Under the pieces are notes generated by a model. The model ran no database searches and had not been told where the DNA came from. It saw only the letters and a program-made list of their open reading frames with translations. A stretch of 64,000 nucleotides of DNA. Source: Datisca glomerata. Lineage: Eukaryota > Streptophyta > Magnoliopsida > Cucurbitales > Datiscaceae. Position numbers and translations under genes: made by a program. The stretch's first letter is position 1. The number at the start of each line of letters is the position of its first letter. The stretch is from positions 434,001-498,000 of the forward strand of contig QANY01009406.1 in the NCBI GenBank assembly GCA_003255025.1. The letters run 5' to 3'. Shown here piece after piece: positions 1-11,362 of this stretch.

Positions 1-270
1 CCCATTGATTCTGAACAACCAACAGAACAGTCAACATCACTTATCATTGCTCCCCCTCCTAGACAATCTCAAAGATAAAGAAAACCAACCAAACATCTCA
101 TTGTCTTCATTTGCAATTCAATTATTAATGCTAATACAAGATACACTTCACTCCCTTCTCACTTATCTAACTCCAAAAGCACACCCTTATATCTCATCAC
201 TAAGCACATCTCTTATGATAAAGTTTCAGGACCTCTCAGGGTTTTTGTAACTTCAATCAATCATCTACAA

Positions 271-1802
271 GAACCTGAGACCTACAAAGAGGCTACTATG
301 AACCCCAAATGGGTAGAGGCTATACAGACTGAATTACAAGCATCAGAAGAAAAAAAAAACATGGGAAACCTCTGATTTACCACTTGAAAAAATAACAGTG
401 GGTATATAAGCTCAAATATCACTCAGATGGGAGTTTAGAAAGGTATAAGGCCAGTTTAGTGGCAAAAGGATACACACAACAAGAATGGCTGGATTATAAT
501 GAAACATTCTCACTAGTTGCTAAAATCACAATAGTCAGATGTCTATTAGCTTTGGCGGCTATTAATGGGTGGCATTTGCAGCAATTTGATATGGAAAATG
601 ACTTTCTCCATGGTGAATTAGAAGAGGAAGTTTACATGAAGCTCCATCATGGCTACGCTAAAACTTTTAAACATTTTGTTTGCAAGCTACTTAAAAGCAT
701 CTACGGACTTAAACAGTCTTCTAGGCAGTGGTATGCAAAATCTCTCAATCCCTCATTCATTTTGGATACACACAATCTAAAGCTGACTATAGTCTTTTCA
801 CACATATTACTGCCTCTAGCTTCACTGTTGTCTTAGTCTACGTTGATGATTTAATAGTAGTTAGCTCAGACATACACAACATTACAAAACTCAAACGATT
901 CCTTGAAACCAAATTCAAGATCAAAGACTTGGGTTTACTAAGATACTTATTAGGAATTGAGGTAGCTCGGTCTAGAAAAGGCATTCAAATTTGTCGAAGA
1001 AAATATACTCTGGACCTCCTCAATGATACACACTTCATTGATGCTAAACCAGTAAAAATTTTAATGGAACAGAATTACAAATTTAGTGCTACAGATGGAA
1101 CATTATTATAGGATCCTTCAACATATCGAAGGATCCTAGGGAAACTCATTTATCTGACTATTACGCAACCTGATATCTCCTATTCAGTAAAGACCCTTAG
1201 TCAGTTTATGGCTAATCCAATAGATAAACATATGCAAGGAATTCAAAAGGTTTTAAGATACCTTAAAGGTTCTTCAGGTCAGGGCTTGTTCTGTCCATCT
1301 TCATCTCAGATTCAACTACGTGCTTTTTGTGTTTCGGCTGCTTGTCTGGCCACCAGTAGATGTGTCTCTGGTTTTTGCATATTTTTAGGCAACTCTCTTA
1401 TTTCCTGAAAATCCAAGAAATGACATATTGTCTCTCGTTCTTCTGCTGAAGCAGAGTGTCAATCCATAGCAACCACACTATGAATTGATCTGGTTATGGT
1501 ACTTACTCAACGATTTCTGTGTTTTTCATACACAAGCATCACATCTTCATTGTGATAATCAAGTTGCTCTCTATATTGCTTCCAACCCTATTTTTTACGA
1601 ACGCACGAAACACATTGAACCTGACTGTCATTTTATTCTTGAAATGATTCAAGAAGGGAGTATTAGAACATCTCATATTACCACTACAAATCAAATTGCA
1701 GACATTTTCACAAAGGCCTTACCTTCTCCAATTTTTCTCTCACATTTATCCAAGATGAACGTAGACAATATTTACGCTTCATCTTGCAGGGGGAGGTATT
1801 GA
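271..1802 (+). pseudogene. copia pol remnant (reverse transcriptase and RNase H)
   Basis: Three reading frames together spell a copia RT-RNase H. RT begins near 271 (EPETYKEA, then PKWVEAIQTEL), continues through [15 protein letters not shown] (about 470) and the active-site motif YVDD (about 839-850), and reaches a stop at 1109-1111. After that stop the frame resumes with a GKLIYLT block and MANPIDKHMQGIQKVLRYLKG. RNase H follows, with HCDNQVALYIASNP and ERTKHIEPDCHFI and the typical ending ADIFTKALP. A poly(A) run near 350 and several indels and stops break the frame, so no functional polyprotein can be made. The gene order is that of Ty1/copia. Confidence 0.85.
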
Positions 1803-2250
1803 GCTATACTAATTCAGAGATTCCACCATTGCTGAAGCCACTGAGACAGAGCATTACAATGGTAAAAAACAATTCAAATCCACGAAGCCTTAAAGGAAGA
1901 AGAGGAGAAGGTTGAAAAACGACACATTTTTGGTTGAAGACTCTTCTTCCAATACGACACCGTTCCACTTAAGCCCCTTTGCTCAACTCAGCTCATTCTG
2001 TTGAGCTTTCAATTTCTTTTTCTCTACCATGTGTAAACATATTAGAGGATTAGTTAGATTTTCTGTTGCAATACTTGTCTATATATTCTTTTGTACAATT
2101 CTTACATAATTAATTAATACAGAAAAACCTTATTTACTCTTCGTCTCCCTCATCTTCCTTTCTACCATTTTTACTACTTCTCAAATTCTGGAAACTTCTT
2201 TTTTGGGCTTCTAATTTTCTAGATCCAATGATATCTCTTTGATATTGTAT
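1800..2250 (+). repeat. copia LTR, copy 1
   Basis: Starts with TGAGCTATAC directly after the purine-rich tract that primes plus-strand synthesis, so it is the 3' LTR. It is repeated by 2251-2604 with few differences. It contains a segment of about 88 bp (about 2145-2232) that the second copy lacks. Confidence 0.7.
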
Positions 2251-2604
2251 TGAACTATACCAATTAAGAGATTCCACCATTGTCGAAGCCACTGAGACAG
2301 AGCACTACAACGGTAAAAAATAATTCAAATCCACGAAGCCTTAAAGGAAGAAGAGGAGAAGGTTGAAAAATGACACAGTTTTGGTTGAAGACTCTTCTTC
2401 CAATACGACACTGTTCCACTTAAGCTCATTTGCTCAACTCAGCTCATTCTGTTGAGCTTTCAGTTTCTTTTTCTCTGCTATGTGTAAACATATTAGAGGA
2501 TTAGTTAGATTTTCTGTTACAATATTTGTCTATATATTCTTTTGTACAATTCTTACAGAATTAATTAATACAGAAAAACCTTATTTACTCTTTGATATTG
2601 TATT
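2251..2604 (+). repeat. copia LTR, copy 2 (tandem duplicate)
   Basis: Begins TGAACTATACC and follows copy 1 almost base for base: the CACTGAGACAGAGCA block, the AAGGAAGAAGAGGAGAAGG block and the TGTGTAAACATATTAGAGG block. The string CTCTTTGATATTGTAT occurs both just before this copy and at its end, as expected for a tandem duplication or an LTR-LTR rearrangement. Confidence 0.65.
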
Positions 2605-2885
2605 TGTGTATGATTTGCTCACAAGTTCGTATTTCTACATTATTTGCTGCGATATCAGTATTGGGTTTATCTCAAAGCTTGTTCCTTAGCTTTATTGTTA
2701 GAATAATGATCCTGCAATTATAGGACATAATTATACTGAATATCGAGAACCAATGAAATTGTGTTCTTACAAGCATTCTTTTGTCCATTAATTTGTGAGC
2801 CTCCTTAAAATCTGGTCTTTCTTTTTACTTCTTTGATTGGCAGTGCACTTAGAACATGTACTTATCAAGTTTGCTTTGTCTGCAG
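2605..2885. other. probable intron, no gene seen
   Basis: T-rich sequence between the copia LTRs and a putative 24-nt exon. It ends in a pyrimidine-rich stretch and a TCTGCAG acceptor. I read it as the 3' part of an intron of the DUF1068 gene and see nothing else in it. Confidence 0.4.
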
Positions 2886-3919
2886 GACAGAGAAATGCTT
2901 CCTCTGGAGGTTAGTTTCCTTTTTAATGAACTTAATTTTCATGGAGATTTAAACAATTTCATTATGATAACCAGAGCAACTAGATCTTTTCCTGAATATC
3001 AGTTCCCGATATATTGATATATTAACGAAGGAACCAATAGCTTGACCTGTTCACTGTTTAGATGGTTGAAGTCAAGTTCTTTCAGATATTTACCTCGCTG
3101 ATTTTGCCTTTGGGTGGGGAAAACTAATGAATTCAATAGTAGGTTTTTTTCTCATCATAGTCCTACTTAAAATCAAGATACAGCTTGCTGTCATGTCTGT
3201 TCTAGTTGTGTTTTCCTTTCCCAGCTTGAATCCTGTTGCCTTATTTCAAAATTTTAACGCTTGCAGACTCAAAACTCAACTTGAAGGATGAACGCAGTTT
3301 AAAAATTTAATGATCATCTAATCTCTTACCGCCCTGCTATTCTAATAGACTGACTGGCGTTGAGACGTCTCTGTGTGTCAAATGAAATTTGCGAAATTTG
3401 GGGTGGAAAATAGTTAATAACAGCAATAACTGGCCAATCCTGCCTAGCTTATACTATATTCTGCTTTCAGCAACAATTATGTTTCAAGTGAGGGCACATA
3501 AAGTTTGTTTTTTCTTTGGATTTGAACATTCAGCTTAGTATTCTACTTCTTTTTCATTTGACATTTGAATGTAACAGACTGTGCAAGCATGAGCCAGAGG
3601 TGACTGAAGACACTCAGAAGAATTTTGTAGAGCTGTTATCGGAGGAACTGAATTTACGGGAATCCGAATCTGTCGAAAGCCAGCGACATGGTGACATGGC
3701 TCTCCTAGAGGCTAAAAGATTACATCTCAGTATCAAGAAGCAGACAAGTGCAATTGTGGAATGGAAACATGTGAAGAAGCCAGGGAAAGGGCTGATGCAG
3801 CATTGGCAGCTCAGAAGAGATTGACAGCCATATGGGAGATGAGAGCTCGCGGTAGAGGATGGAGAGAAGCTGACACAAAGCCCCGTCTTCAGACGCATAA
3901 GAATGTTCAAACTGCATAA
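2886..3919 (+). pseudogene. DUF1068 (NKS1-like) family gene, C-terminal exons, frameshifted
   Basis: Two exons are visible: a 24-nt exon 2886-2909 (TCTGCAG before, GTTAG after) and the last exon 3578-3919 (AACAG acceptor, TAA stop). The last exon encodes the DUF1068 signature: KHEPEVTEDTQKNFVELL, SEELNLRESESVE, then ADKCNCGMETCEEARE and LTAIWEMRARGRGW. DUF1068 proteins are plant-specific, with an N-terminal membrane anchor and a coiled coil; some members act at the Golgi. Against the family pattern one base is missing near 3586 and another near 3722, and one codon seems absent near 3738, so the exon reads in three frames. The exons for the membrane anchor are not here and should lie left of the copia element. 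Most likely a pseudogene; sequencing error at both sites is the alternative. Confidence 0.7.
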
Positions 3920-4205
3920 AGTTGGACCAGATCTGAAATTAACTACCAGATCTGGCAAAATTTCATCTCTGCTTTTGGCTCTTCCAACCACAGAGAATCT
4001 CATTTGGATTTTTAGTATAGTCTTTGATCAAAATGCAAATCAATAAACATTTGGTGAACGACTTGATTTTATTGCACCGTCGTGTTACCATTCTAAATAT
4101 AAGGGAATGTTAGGCCAAGGCCCACGCAAGAAGTTACGACACATACATGAACTTCATTATTATTATCATTACATCGATATCATCATCTTCTTCCTCACAC
4201 GTCGT

Positions 4206-5870
4206 TCATGACTTTGTCTTTGCCTTTTCTACGGCGGTTATTGAACCAGAGTCGCCGGTGATAGAGTCGTACCTTTGAAAGATATAAGCTACAAATAAGG
4301 ATGCGGTGAGGACGACAACGTCCTTAGCGGCACATTGCTTATTTGACAGACTTGGTGAACCGGTCTGTGGCCCGTTTGACCAGTACAGGTAATTCAGCAA
4401 CTCGGCTCCCTTCTCCTTGGTGAACCGGTCCGGTTTGAAAGTCTCTGGATCATCGAAAACATTCGGGTCCCTCATCACCAGGGCCTGATACCCACAAAGC
4501 AACTCACCCTTTTTAATGTTGTACACCGAGTCATATGAACTCAGTTGGAAATCTTTCCTGGCTCGGCCGTACTGGATTGGAACCGGCGGGTTGAGCCGAA
4601 GAGTTTCGTAGACGACGGACTGAACGAGTTCCATTTCTTTTACTGAATCGAAACTCAGAGTTGACCCGCCGGCCTTTTCCCTCACTTCCTTTACTAGTTT
4701 CTCCTGCAACGATTTGTCACTCGTTATTGAACTCATTAAACCCGGGAAGAAAACAGAGAACCCGCCAAACGCGTTGAACCCCAGCACGAAAAGAAGGTTG
4801 TGTATCGTTTCTTCCTGAGTCAGTCCAAACTCGCTTTGACCTCTCTGCAGTACTTCCTTACCTATATCACAAATTCACACCCATGAACATGAAAAATTAA
4901 AGCTTAAACGAACTGAATCTTAAATTGAAACGGCTGTTTGTTTTGGAAATTCACCTTCGTTTATGACAAATTCAGTTAGTTTTTTGTAATCTCCACTGAC
5001 TAGGAAAAAAGGGTAAGAGAAAGAGTGGAGAAATATTTCTTCAAGAGGCTGAAGAATGCCAATTTTGATGGTGGGAAGGAGTTGTAAAGCGAGCCATTTA
5101 TCGACCATGGCGTAGCCGGACTTTGCAATTTCAGGCGAGTTTGATGGGTCCGCGCCCAGTAAGCATTTGCAGAGGAAACTGAAGATGAATTGCTGGACTG
5201 GAATCAAATAAGTGGATGAGCCTGACTTGGAAATGTCGGATTCTATTGTGTCCCACATAGTGGAGAGATTGGATACTACTTCTTCTACCCATACCTTGGA
5301 GCTTCTTTTCAGAATGTCCATGGCGAAGCTCTTCACCTGTAAAGCACGGACATCTGAAATAATTACGTGTGGATATCATTGGTCTGGCTCCGACGATTAA
5401 GAAGAGAAGGATTATCAAACAAACGAGTGGTTGTAAATTACCTTAGCGTGCTCTGGCTCCGACGTATCAAGGTAAGCACAAACCCTAATATTGCCGGTGA
5501 ATTTAACACTAGGCATGAACTCTCCGACAAGAATGTTCTTCTTTTCGATGATGTCCATGTCGAAGAGATGCGCAAACGACTTGCAATCCAAAACTGTAAT
5601 AACATTTGGATTAACGTTGAGAAAGAAAGGGAAACTTGGAGGAACATTAGTACGGAACACCGTGCTCTTATACTTTTCGATTCGTTTACGGAAGAATGTT
5701 TCCGGACCGTTGAACCAGAAGTAGTCTAGCCGGTCTGCTATTGGTCCTAGTACTGGCCAACCATAACTTCCGGGGATTGTTCTGACCGGCAAGTTAACGG
5801 CTGGTGGTGGCCGTGATATTGATGATGATGATGATGGGACGCCTGGTGATACACTCATTATTATGGACAT
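4206..5870 (-). CDS. HPL: Fatty acid hydroperoxide lyase, cytochrome P450 CYP74B-like
   Basis: Three exons: 5442-5870, 5336-4955 and 4861-4206, giving 488 residues, normal for CYP74. Introns of 105 and 93 bp have GT-AG ends and keep frame (SEPEHAK/VKSFAMD and FVINEG/KEVLQRG). CYP74 enzymes rearrange fatty-acid hydroperoxides without O2 or a reductase; hydroperoxide lyases give C6 green-leaf aldehydes and oxo-acids. Visible motifs are the proline-rich start (LPVRTIPGSYGWPVLGP), the I-helix block GFNAFGGF, the K-helix ETLR and the haem-binding loop NGPQTGSPSLSNKQCAAKD with its cysteine. The Ala in FNAFGG favours lyase over allene oxide synthase. The N-terminus is short and Ser-rich; a plastid target is possible but not shown. 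A (TA)n tract lies about 70 bp upstream of the ATG. A second Met four codons in (MSIIMSVS) is an alternative start. Confidence 0.9.
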
Positions 5871-5938
5871 GGTTTGGTTTGATGTGTCTGTAATATGGTA
5901 ATTATGAGAAATACAGAGGGTTCAGTGTTATTGTTGAG

Positions 5939-5967
5939 TTTATATATATATATATATATTATATAAT
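5939..5967. repeat. (TA)n microsatellite in the HPL promoter
   Basis: An uninterrupted run of TA dinucleotides followed by TATATAATAG, about 70-100 bp upstream of the HPL start codon on the minus strand. It could supply the TATA box; its length is likely to vary between individuals. Confidence 0.7.
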
Positions 5968-8160
5968 AGTGTTTGTGGGGAAGAGGTGCGAATATAGATA
6001 TAAATATCTAAGCTAAAGGACGATGGACATGATTGACATGCACTGCATTACACCCTCGTGAAACTTGTTTTTCTTGTAAACATTATTATTTCATGAGTCT
6101 AACAATGGAGAAAAAACCGTACATTTGTCCTTTGTATGGAGAGGTAAAGGGACAGTGATGGAACACAATATAAAACAACAAACTGAAAAAGATAAATTAA
6201 AGAAAAAAAGTAACATAGGAGGTGTTGTTGTTGTTCCCAGAGGCTAGAATTTGAACAGCTCCAAGATATTTCTAGCTTTAACGATCTATTTTTGAGCCAC
6301 AAATTAGCTTGTCTCCCTATGATTCCAAAAGCTATTGATATTATATCCTTATCGTAATGTAATCCATTTCTAACTATGCTTCTCCACACACACAACTTCA
6401 ATTAGATATTTGGCTACACTTGCTATTTGTTTGATGATATTCACTCTTCACTTCTACTAATTATGTTTAATTTGGGGTTTTATACTTGAGGGAAGAACAC
6501 AATTAATTCCTCTTTGTATATATATACTTTTTTTATTACTAACTGTTAAGAATATTTGACATTATATTTATTATAACGAAAGCGTAAATAAAACAATAAT
6601 GAATGATATTTTTAATGTAGTTCGGCTAATTTACCTTATGTACACGAATATCTTATTATACCGTCTGTAATCTATATAAAAACTCCAAACTTGAAAAAAT
6701 ATTTTTGAACAATAATGTCCTTATTAATATTTTAAATTATCCTATTTATCCATCAATTAATGGTATGTCTCACATATTTTCAATCAAAATTAATTAAGAT
6801 ATATCATCAAAAAATGAAAAACATTATTCATCATATAATTGTTCATTCTTTATTGCATGGACATAAAATAAAAAAAAATATATCTAATACTCCTTTGTTC
6901 TTCTCTACGTTAAAGTCTCTACAATTCCATTCATTACATTTTACATTCACTGATTCTAGCTTGCTCTTGAATTGCACTTAGTTGTTTTATTTAATTCAGA
7001 TTCAAAAATTGTAATATACTTTCTCATTTTAATGAGATGTCTTACCAATTGAGAAGGTGATATAGATTCATGACTAATTACTAATTTAATTTATTATACT
7101 GGATTTCACTGGTTCAGAAAGTTTAGATTGATCACTGAAATCAAACTCAGAGAATATGAAAATTCTTTGTTCTTAGAACACTTAATTGACTTATTTAAAA
7201 TATTTAAATATTTACTTATATTTAAAACTCTTGAACAGTTTAGATAACCACATACATCGCATGTGATAAAAAATTAGTCTCATATAAGAACCTATAAAAC
7301 CAAACATTCATCTCAATTTTAACCAACAGTCTCCTTCACGTTAACTATTTGGTTTTGCATTCTGCATCTCTGCGTTCCCCTGCCATTTCAGAAATATTGG
7401 ATTTCACATTAGTAATTTTTATGCTGAAACGTAATGAATTCACTATATTATTTATTATTTGTTTTTTCTATCTTTAGTTGTGCATTTAATTTAATTATGT
7501 CAAATATATTATCTACACTAAAATATTTTGTACTAAAAAACCCAAAGGATCTTATGTATAAGTTTTTCTATTTGATTTCCATCTCACATCACGATGTACT
7601 AAAAAATCCAAAGGAACTTAACCAAACGAGCCAACGCATTCCTCAATAACTATATATATGAGGGGAAAAAATTCTTAACACCATTATTTTATTTTTACAT
7701 AAGTTTTAAAATTATCATAACACGTGCGAGGCATATGATCGTCGACTATATATCATTAAATATCACAAAACAAAACAACCTCCTAACCCGAATCTCTTTA
7801 CAACCAAAGCCAAATCTCAACACATTTAAACCATACCTTAGAAACCTAGTTAATTAATCAATAGTTTCATAGTCATATTGATTAATTATTGTTGGAAATT
7901 ACATATATAACAAATCAATATTTATCAAATATGTTCCTATCTAGCGGAATGTTATTGGATCAAATAATAAAGACATAGTTGAAAAAAAATAGTTTTTCTC
8001 ATATGAAATAAAAATTGGATTCATGTAACAAGAGAAAGGCATCCCCCTCCTTAGCCATAAAAAAAATGTGGCCATGAATACTGAGTTACGTGTAGACAAA
8101 TAAACGATTCATGACGCAGAACATAACATGAATAAAGAAAATAAAGATCTTGTTCGTAAA
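5968..8160. other. AT-rich intergenic DNA
   Basis: No gene is supported. Open frames of 60-100 codons occur (for example 6099-6401 on -), but they lack a recognisable domain and flank. The one clear structure is an inverted repeat at about 7848-7892 whose arms are TTAATTAATCAATA and its near-complement, separated by about 15 bp. Confidence 0.5.
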
Positions 8161-8450
8161 CACATGAACGGGTGTTTACTTGAATGATGCTTGAAAGAAT
8201 GTAAAATCACTGGAATTCACTAGAGAAAATAAACAAAATTTTGTATTATTCAAAACTACTAAAAATTGGTTACAAAATTCCTTTAAATAGCAAACTAAAG
8301 AAACTCTAATAACAAAATATTAAGAAATTCCAAAAAGACCCCTAAAATTAAGGAAATTTTTTAAAATTGTCAAAAATGGATCTCTAAATGTTGCAATTTG
8401 ACTTTGAAAGTTGATCAAACTACTCCATAATAAATATGTTCGCTAACTGT
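8161..8450 (-). repeat. gypsy LTR-like repeat, left copy
   Basis: Shares with 10,257-10,560 the sequence GAACGGGTGTTTRCTYGAATG, CTACTAAAAATTGGTTACAAAA, ATAACAAAATATTAAGAAAT and AAGACCCCTAAAATTAAGGA. The similarity runs on into the end of the pol reading frame, so the true LTR edge there is uncertain. Confidence 0.65.
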
Positions 8451-8704
8451 TTCACATCATTCTCTTCCACTTTAGAACAACTCGACCCCGAGTTGTCATC
8501 AGGATAAAGCATATCATCATCCTCTGTAACATATTTAAATAGATTAGCAACATTAAAGGTCTTCAAAATCTTCATAGAGGAAATAAGATCAATGACATAA
8601 GCTTTGTCATTAAGCTTTTGTAGAATCTGAAAAGGACCATACATCTTTTGATCAAGCTTCTTCTGGTCACCCTCACACTCTTTCCTCAAAAACACCATCA
8701 TCAT
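8420..8704 (-). pseudogene. gypsy integrase C-terminal fragment
   Basis: Encodes MYGPFQILQKLNDKAYVIDL followed by FNVANLFKY, the usual end of a Ty3/gypsy integrase, where PF-x-(I/V)-L-K-K-I-x-x-N-A-Y is followed by FNVxxLxPY. It is upstream-truncated: the DDE core does not precede it. Confidence 0.75.
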
Positions 8705-8939
8705 TCACAACCTGAAACTCTTAGCTTCGATGTTTATCTCGCATTAGCGGTATTTGTTCAGGCTCGGTCACCGTACTTTAGAACTCTTTAAATAAATTTA
8801 CAACTTATTCAGGAATCTCAGCAGACTCGTAATCATCCTTAATCACTAAGGTAAACATGCTATCAATATCTTTGGGATCTACTAAAAAGTCATTCGCAGA
8901 ATCTATAGTAGTCAGAAAGACCTTTCATTTTACTTTAGA

Positions 8940-9200
8940 ACCTTTCTGCCTAACGATAGAGGAACTCTACAAACTTGGTCCACCTGAATAGTCGACTCTT
9001 TCTTGATCCACACACTCTTTTGCCCACTCCCAGATGGAGTAACCATAATCACTTTCCCTTGCCATCGAAACATGTAAGTGTTCTTATGGCCCCTATGTGT
9101 AACATCAACATCAAACTGCCAAGGCCTTCCTCATATCTTAGCACAACTGCAACTATCAATAATCAGATTACAAACAGCCTGGTCAATTCAACATTTAGCC
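8940..9200 (-). pseudogene. gypsy protease-region fragment
   Basis: Translation of the minus strand gives CNLIIDSCSCAKI, then QFDVDVTHRGHKNTYMFRW and GKVIMVTP. This is the aspartic-protease region and its C-terminal flank as found in plant gypsy polyproteins. The catalytic D-S-G appears as D-S-C, and the frame is broken. Confidence 0.6.
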
Positions 9201-9940
9201 TAAAATATACGACGTCGTTGATTCAACACTCCTGCATGGGAAAACACAAGACCCCATGCATGATACAACAAGCTCACCTTCTTTATCATCACACACATCA
9301 TTAGCTTCATCCTCTGAGTCATCACAGTACTTCTGTTCATACTCGCGATCCTCAACTGCATCCACAACGTGTACTGGCCTCTGATCAGGGCACTCATTAG
9401 ATCTGTATCCTAGTTATTTGCACCTAAAACACATCCCAATAGTAGCCTTTCACATGAGAGTTATTATAGCAGTCCTATTGTTCATTCTCCCCACCGTAAT
9501 TAGCCGCCTTGGTTTTGCAGTTGGCTCACTATAAGGTTTTGATACGACATTTTAAGTGTCTTTTGAGTCGATTCATCTATTTACCTATGAAACGCTGAAG
9601 GAAGAGATGTTTGTTGTGCCAGTCGTGCCTCAACTGGAGTTTCCATCTCCCTCACATTTGTTAATGAATGATTCGGTTAAACTCACATCTTATCCTGGAT
9701 CTCATATTTTAGACCTCTTATGAGTCTAGCGATCTTATTGTCATAAGTCTCCCTCACGTCAAAATGAGACTACAATCTCAAGAACTCCATAGTATAGACG
9801 ACTAACCATCAATTTCCCTATCTACATTCTAGAAATTACTGACATAAGGCCTGTATGTAATCCCTAGGAAGAAATCGTAGTTGCAGTAGCTCTTTCATCA
9901 TGATCCAGTACATGATAGGCGGTAGCCTCTACCTATAATG

Positions 9941-10240
9941 CTAGTCATATATACTTTGCCACCAGGCTCTGGCGCCTCCTTTTAATTTGTACACAACAAT
10001 CGTAACATTGCCTTCCTCATTAACTTCCATAATCTTGAAAAATATTTCTACTTCGTTAATCCAATAAAAAAACTCTACATCAAGACTTCCATTGAATACA
10101 AAAATCTCGGCCTTGATGATGTACCAATCGTAATTCTCATTGTGTGCGTAGTTATGAACCAGTGAAGTCATAGGGTGAGCAATCTGATTGTTATTATGAA
10201 TTGGGGTGATAGGTGTTATTGGTAAAGATTGCCGCACCAA
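9941..10240 (-). pseudogene. gypsy gag fragment
   Basis: The 99-residue frame ends in the retrotransposon gag core: F-N-G-S-L-D, then FFYWINEVEIFFKIMEV, then VVYKLKGGARAWWQS. It stops where family members continue, so only the start of the capsid domain is left. Confidence 0.7.
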
Positions 10241-10256
10241 TATTTAGAGACATCAA

Positions 10257-10560
10257 CACACGAACGGGTGTTTGCTCGAATGATGCTCGAGCGGATGTTA
10301 AAATTTGATCAACCCAAATTTTGTATTATTAAAGCTACTAAAAATTTTGTATTATTAAAGCTACTAAAAATTGGTTACAAAATCCCTTTAAATAGAAAAC
10401 TAAACAGACCTTAATAACAAAATATTAAGAAATATAAAAAAGACCCCTAAAATTAAGGAAAACATGAAAATGTCAAAATGGAACTCTAAATATGGAATTG
10501 ACCCTAAAATTTGATCAAGCTGCTCTACAAATATTTCTGTTAACTGTTCCGCATCGATTC
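10257..10560 (-). repeat. gypsy LTR-like repeat, right copy
   Basis: Counterpart of 8,161-8,450. It also carries an internal tandem duplication: AAATTTTGTATTATTAAAG is present twice at about 10,315-10,370, once in the left copy. Confidence 0.65.
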
Positions 10561-10627
10561 GCCTCATAGAGTCACATTTGTATGGATGCAGATTCTTAAC
10601 AATGAAAATACATTCAATCTTAGATGT

Positions 10628-11342
10628 TGTTAAAGGCATTTTCCCAACCCCAAATGGCACGATGACACGTGTCACGTCATAATAGGAAACTTCCTACGCC
10701 AAGAAAGGAGTGGAACCAACCTCAGCTGGTATGCCCCTATGGAGCTCGAATGCACAAGACCTGGGCTCATGGAAAAATAGGAATAAGAACACTAGGAAAG
10801 CTCCATCAAAGGTGACGGCCAAGGTGGCACACCCTCCTAAGCCCAAGCGCCGAACCGGTCCAATCGCTGCGACAAAATGACAGGATAGCCTCCGTCTGGT
10901 CATCTCATAGGCACATCAATATTTAATATCCACCAACTTTATGTCAAAAGTCATCTCATTTCCATCCAATCAGTGTTAGGCAAGACATCATGTCCTATAA
11001 AGGCTTTTTCGACACGCTATCCACGGTCTCGAGGAGTCAAGTATAAATGCTTCCCCTAATCGCCAAAAGAAGTATGTCAATTTCCCCTATAAAAACTATG
11101 CCAAAATATCAATAAAGGACTGACTTAGGCATGGAGGCCCTTAAGTAGGGCAACCACCCCCAAATCCTCACCTTTAGGATTCTTTGTTTGTGTTTTGCAG
11201 ACGTTGAGGCCATGCGGATCTCCACTCACGAGGAAGAGTACGCCCAAATCCTCACCTTAAGTAGGGCATAACGTTACTTTGAAAGATTACCCCGGTTAGG
11301 AGGACCCTCACACCTGTATTGTGGTCATTTTCGGCTAAAATA
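10628..11342 (+). repeat. E1 left LTR
   Basis: About 715 bp, starting TGTTAAAGGC. It contains ACACGTGTCACG, the YAAGAAAGGAGYGGAACC block and GACAGGATAGCCTCCGTCTG, all repeated in order in the right LTR. Its end is drifted (CTAAAATA, not CTAAACA). Confidence 0.85.
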
Positions 11343-11362
11343 GTTGGCGTCGTCTGTGGAAA
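11343..11362 (+). other. E1 primer binding site
   Basis: GTTGGCGTCGTCTGTGGAAA directly after the left LTR. It has the TTGGCGYCGT form common at the primer binding sites of plant Ty3/gypsy elements. E2 has a drifted version at 37,704. Confidence 0.65.

Larger units (their letters stand above)
1..2604 (+). mobile_element. Ty1/copia retrotransposon, 3' portion with duplicated LTR
   Basis: The window opens inside a copia-type element read on the + strand: decayed reverse transcriptase, RNase H, a purine-rich tract just before 1800, then an LTR-like unit present twice in tandem. The element continues beyond the left edge, so gag, protease, integrase and the 5' LTR are not visible. It lies upstream of, and in the same orientation as, the surviving exons of a DUF1068 gene, so it probably sits in one of that gene's introns. 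Class assignment is firm from the pol domains; the right boundary, where the second LTR copy fades, is approximate. Confidence 0.85.
8161..10622 (-). mobile_element. Ty3/gypsy remnant, internally deleted
   Basis: Read on the minus strand: a tail of pol coding (about 10,622-10,510), LTR-like sequence (about 10,560-10,257), gag (10,240-9,941), a protease-region block (about 9,200-8,940), then directly the integrase C-terminus (8,704-8,420) and a second LTR-like copy (about 8,450-8,161). Reverse transcriptase, RNase H and the integrase core are missing. Because pol coding lies on the far side of the right-hand LTR, this looks like two tandem units sharing an LTR, cut at 10,622 by the insertion of E1. 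Confidence 0.75.

Noticed and set aside
4206..5870. Allene oxide synthase as the identity of the CYP74 gene
   Set aside because: The I-helix block FNAFGG and overall sequence fit the 13-hydroperoxide lyase (CYP74B) group better. Without an alignment the alternative is not fully excluded.
6099..6401. 100-codon frame on the minus strand upstream of HPL
   Set aside because: No recognised domain, hydrophobic low-complexity end, no splice or neighbour support.
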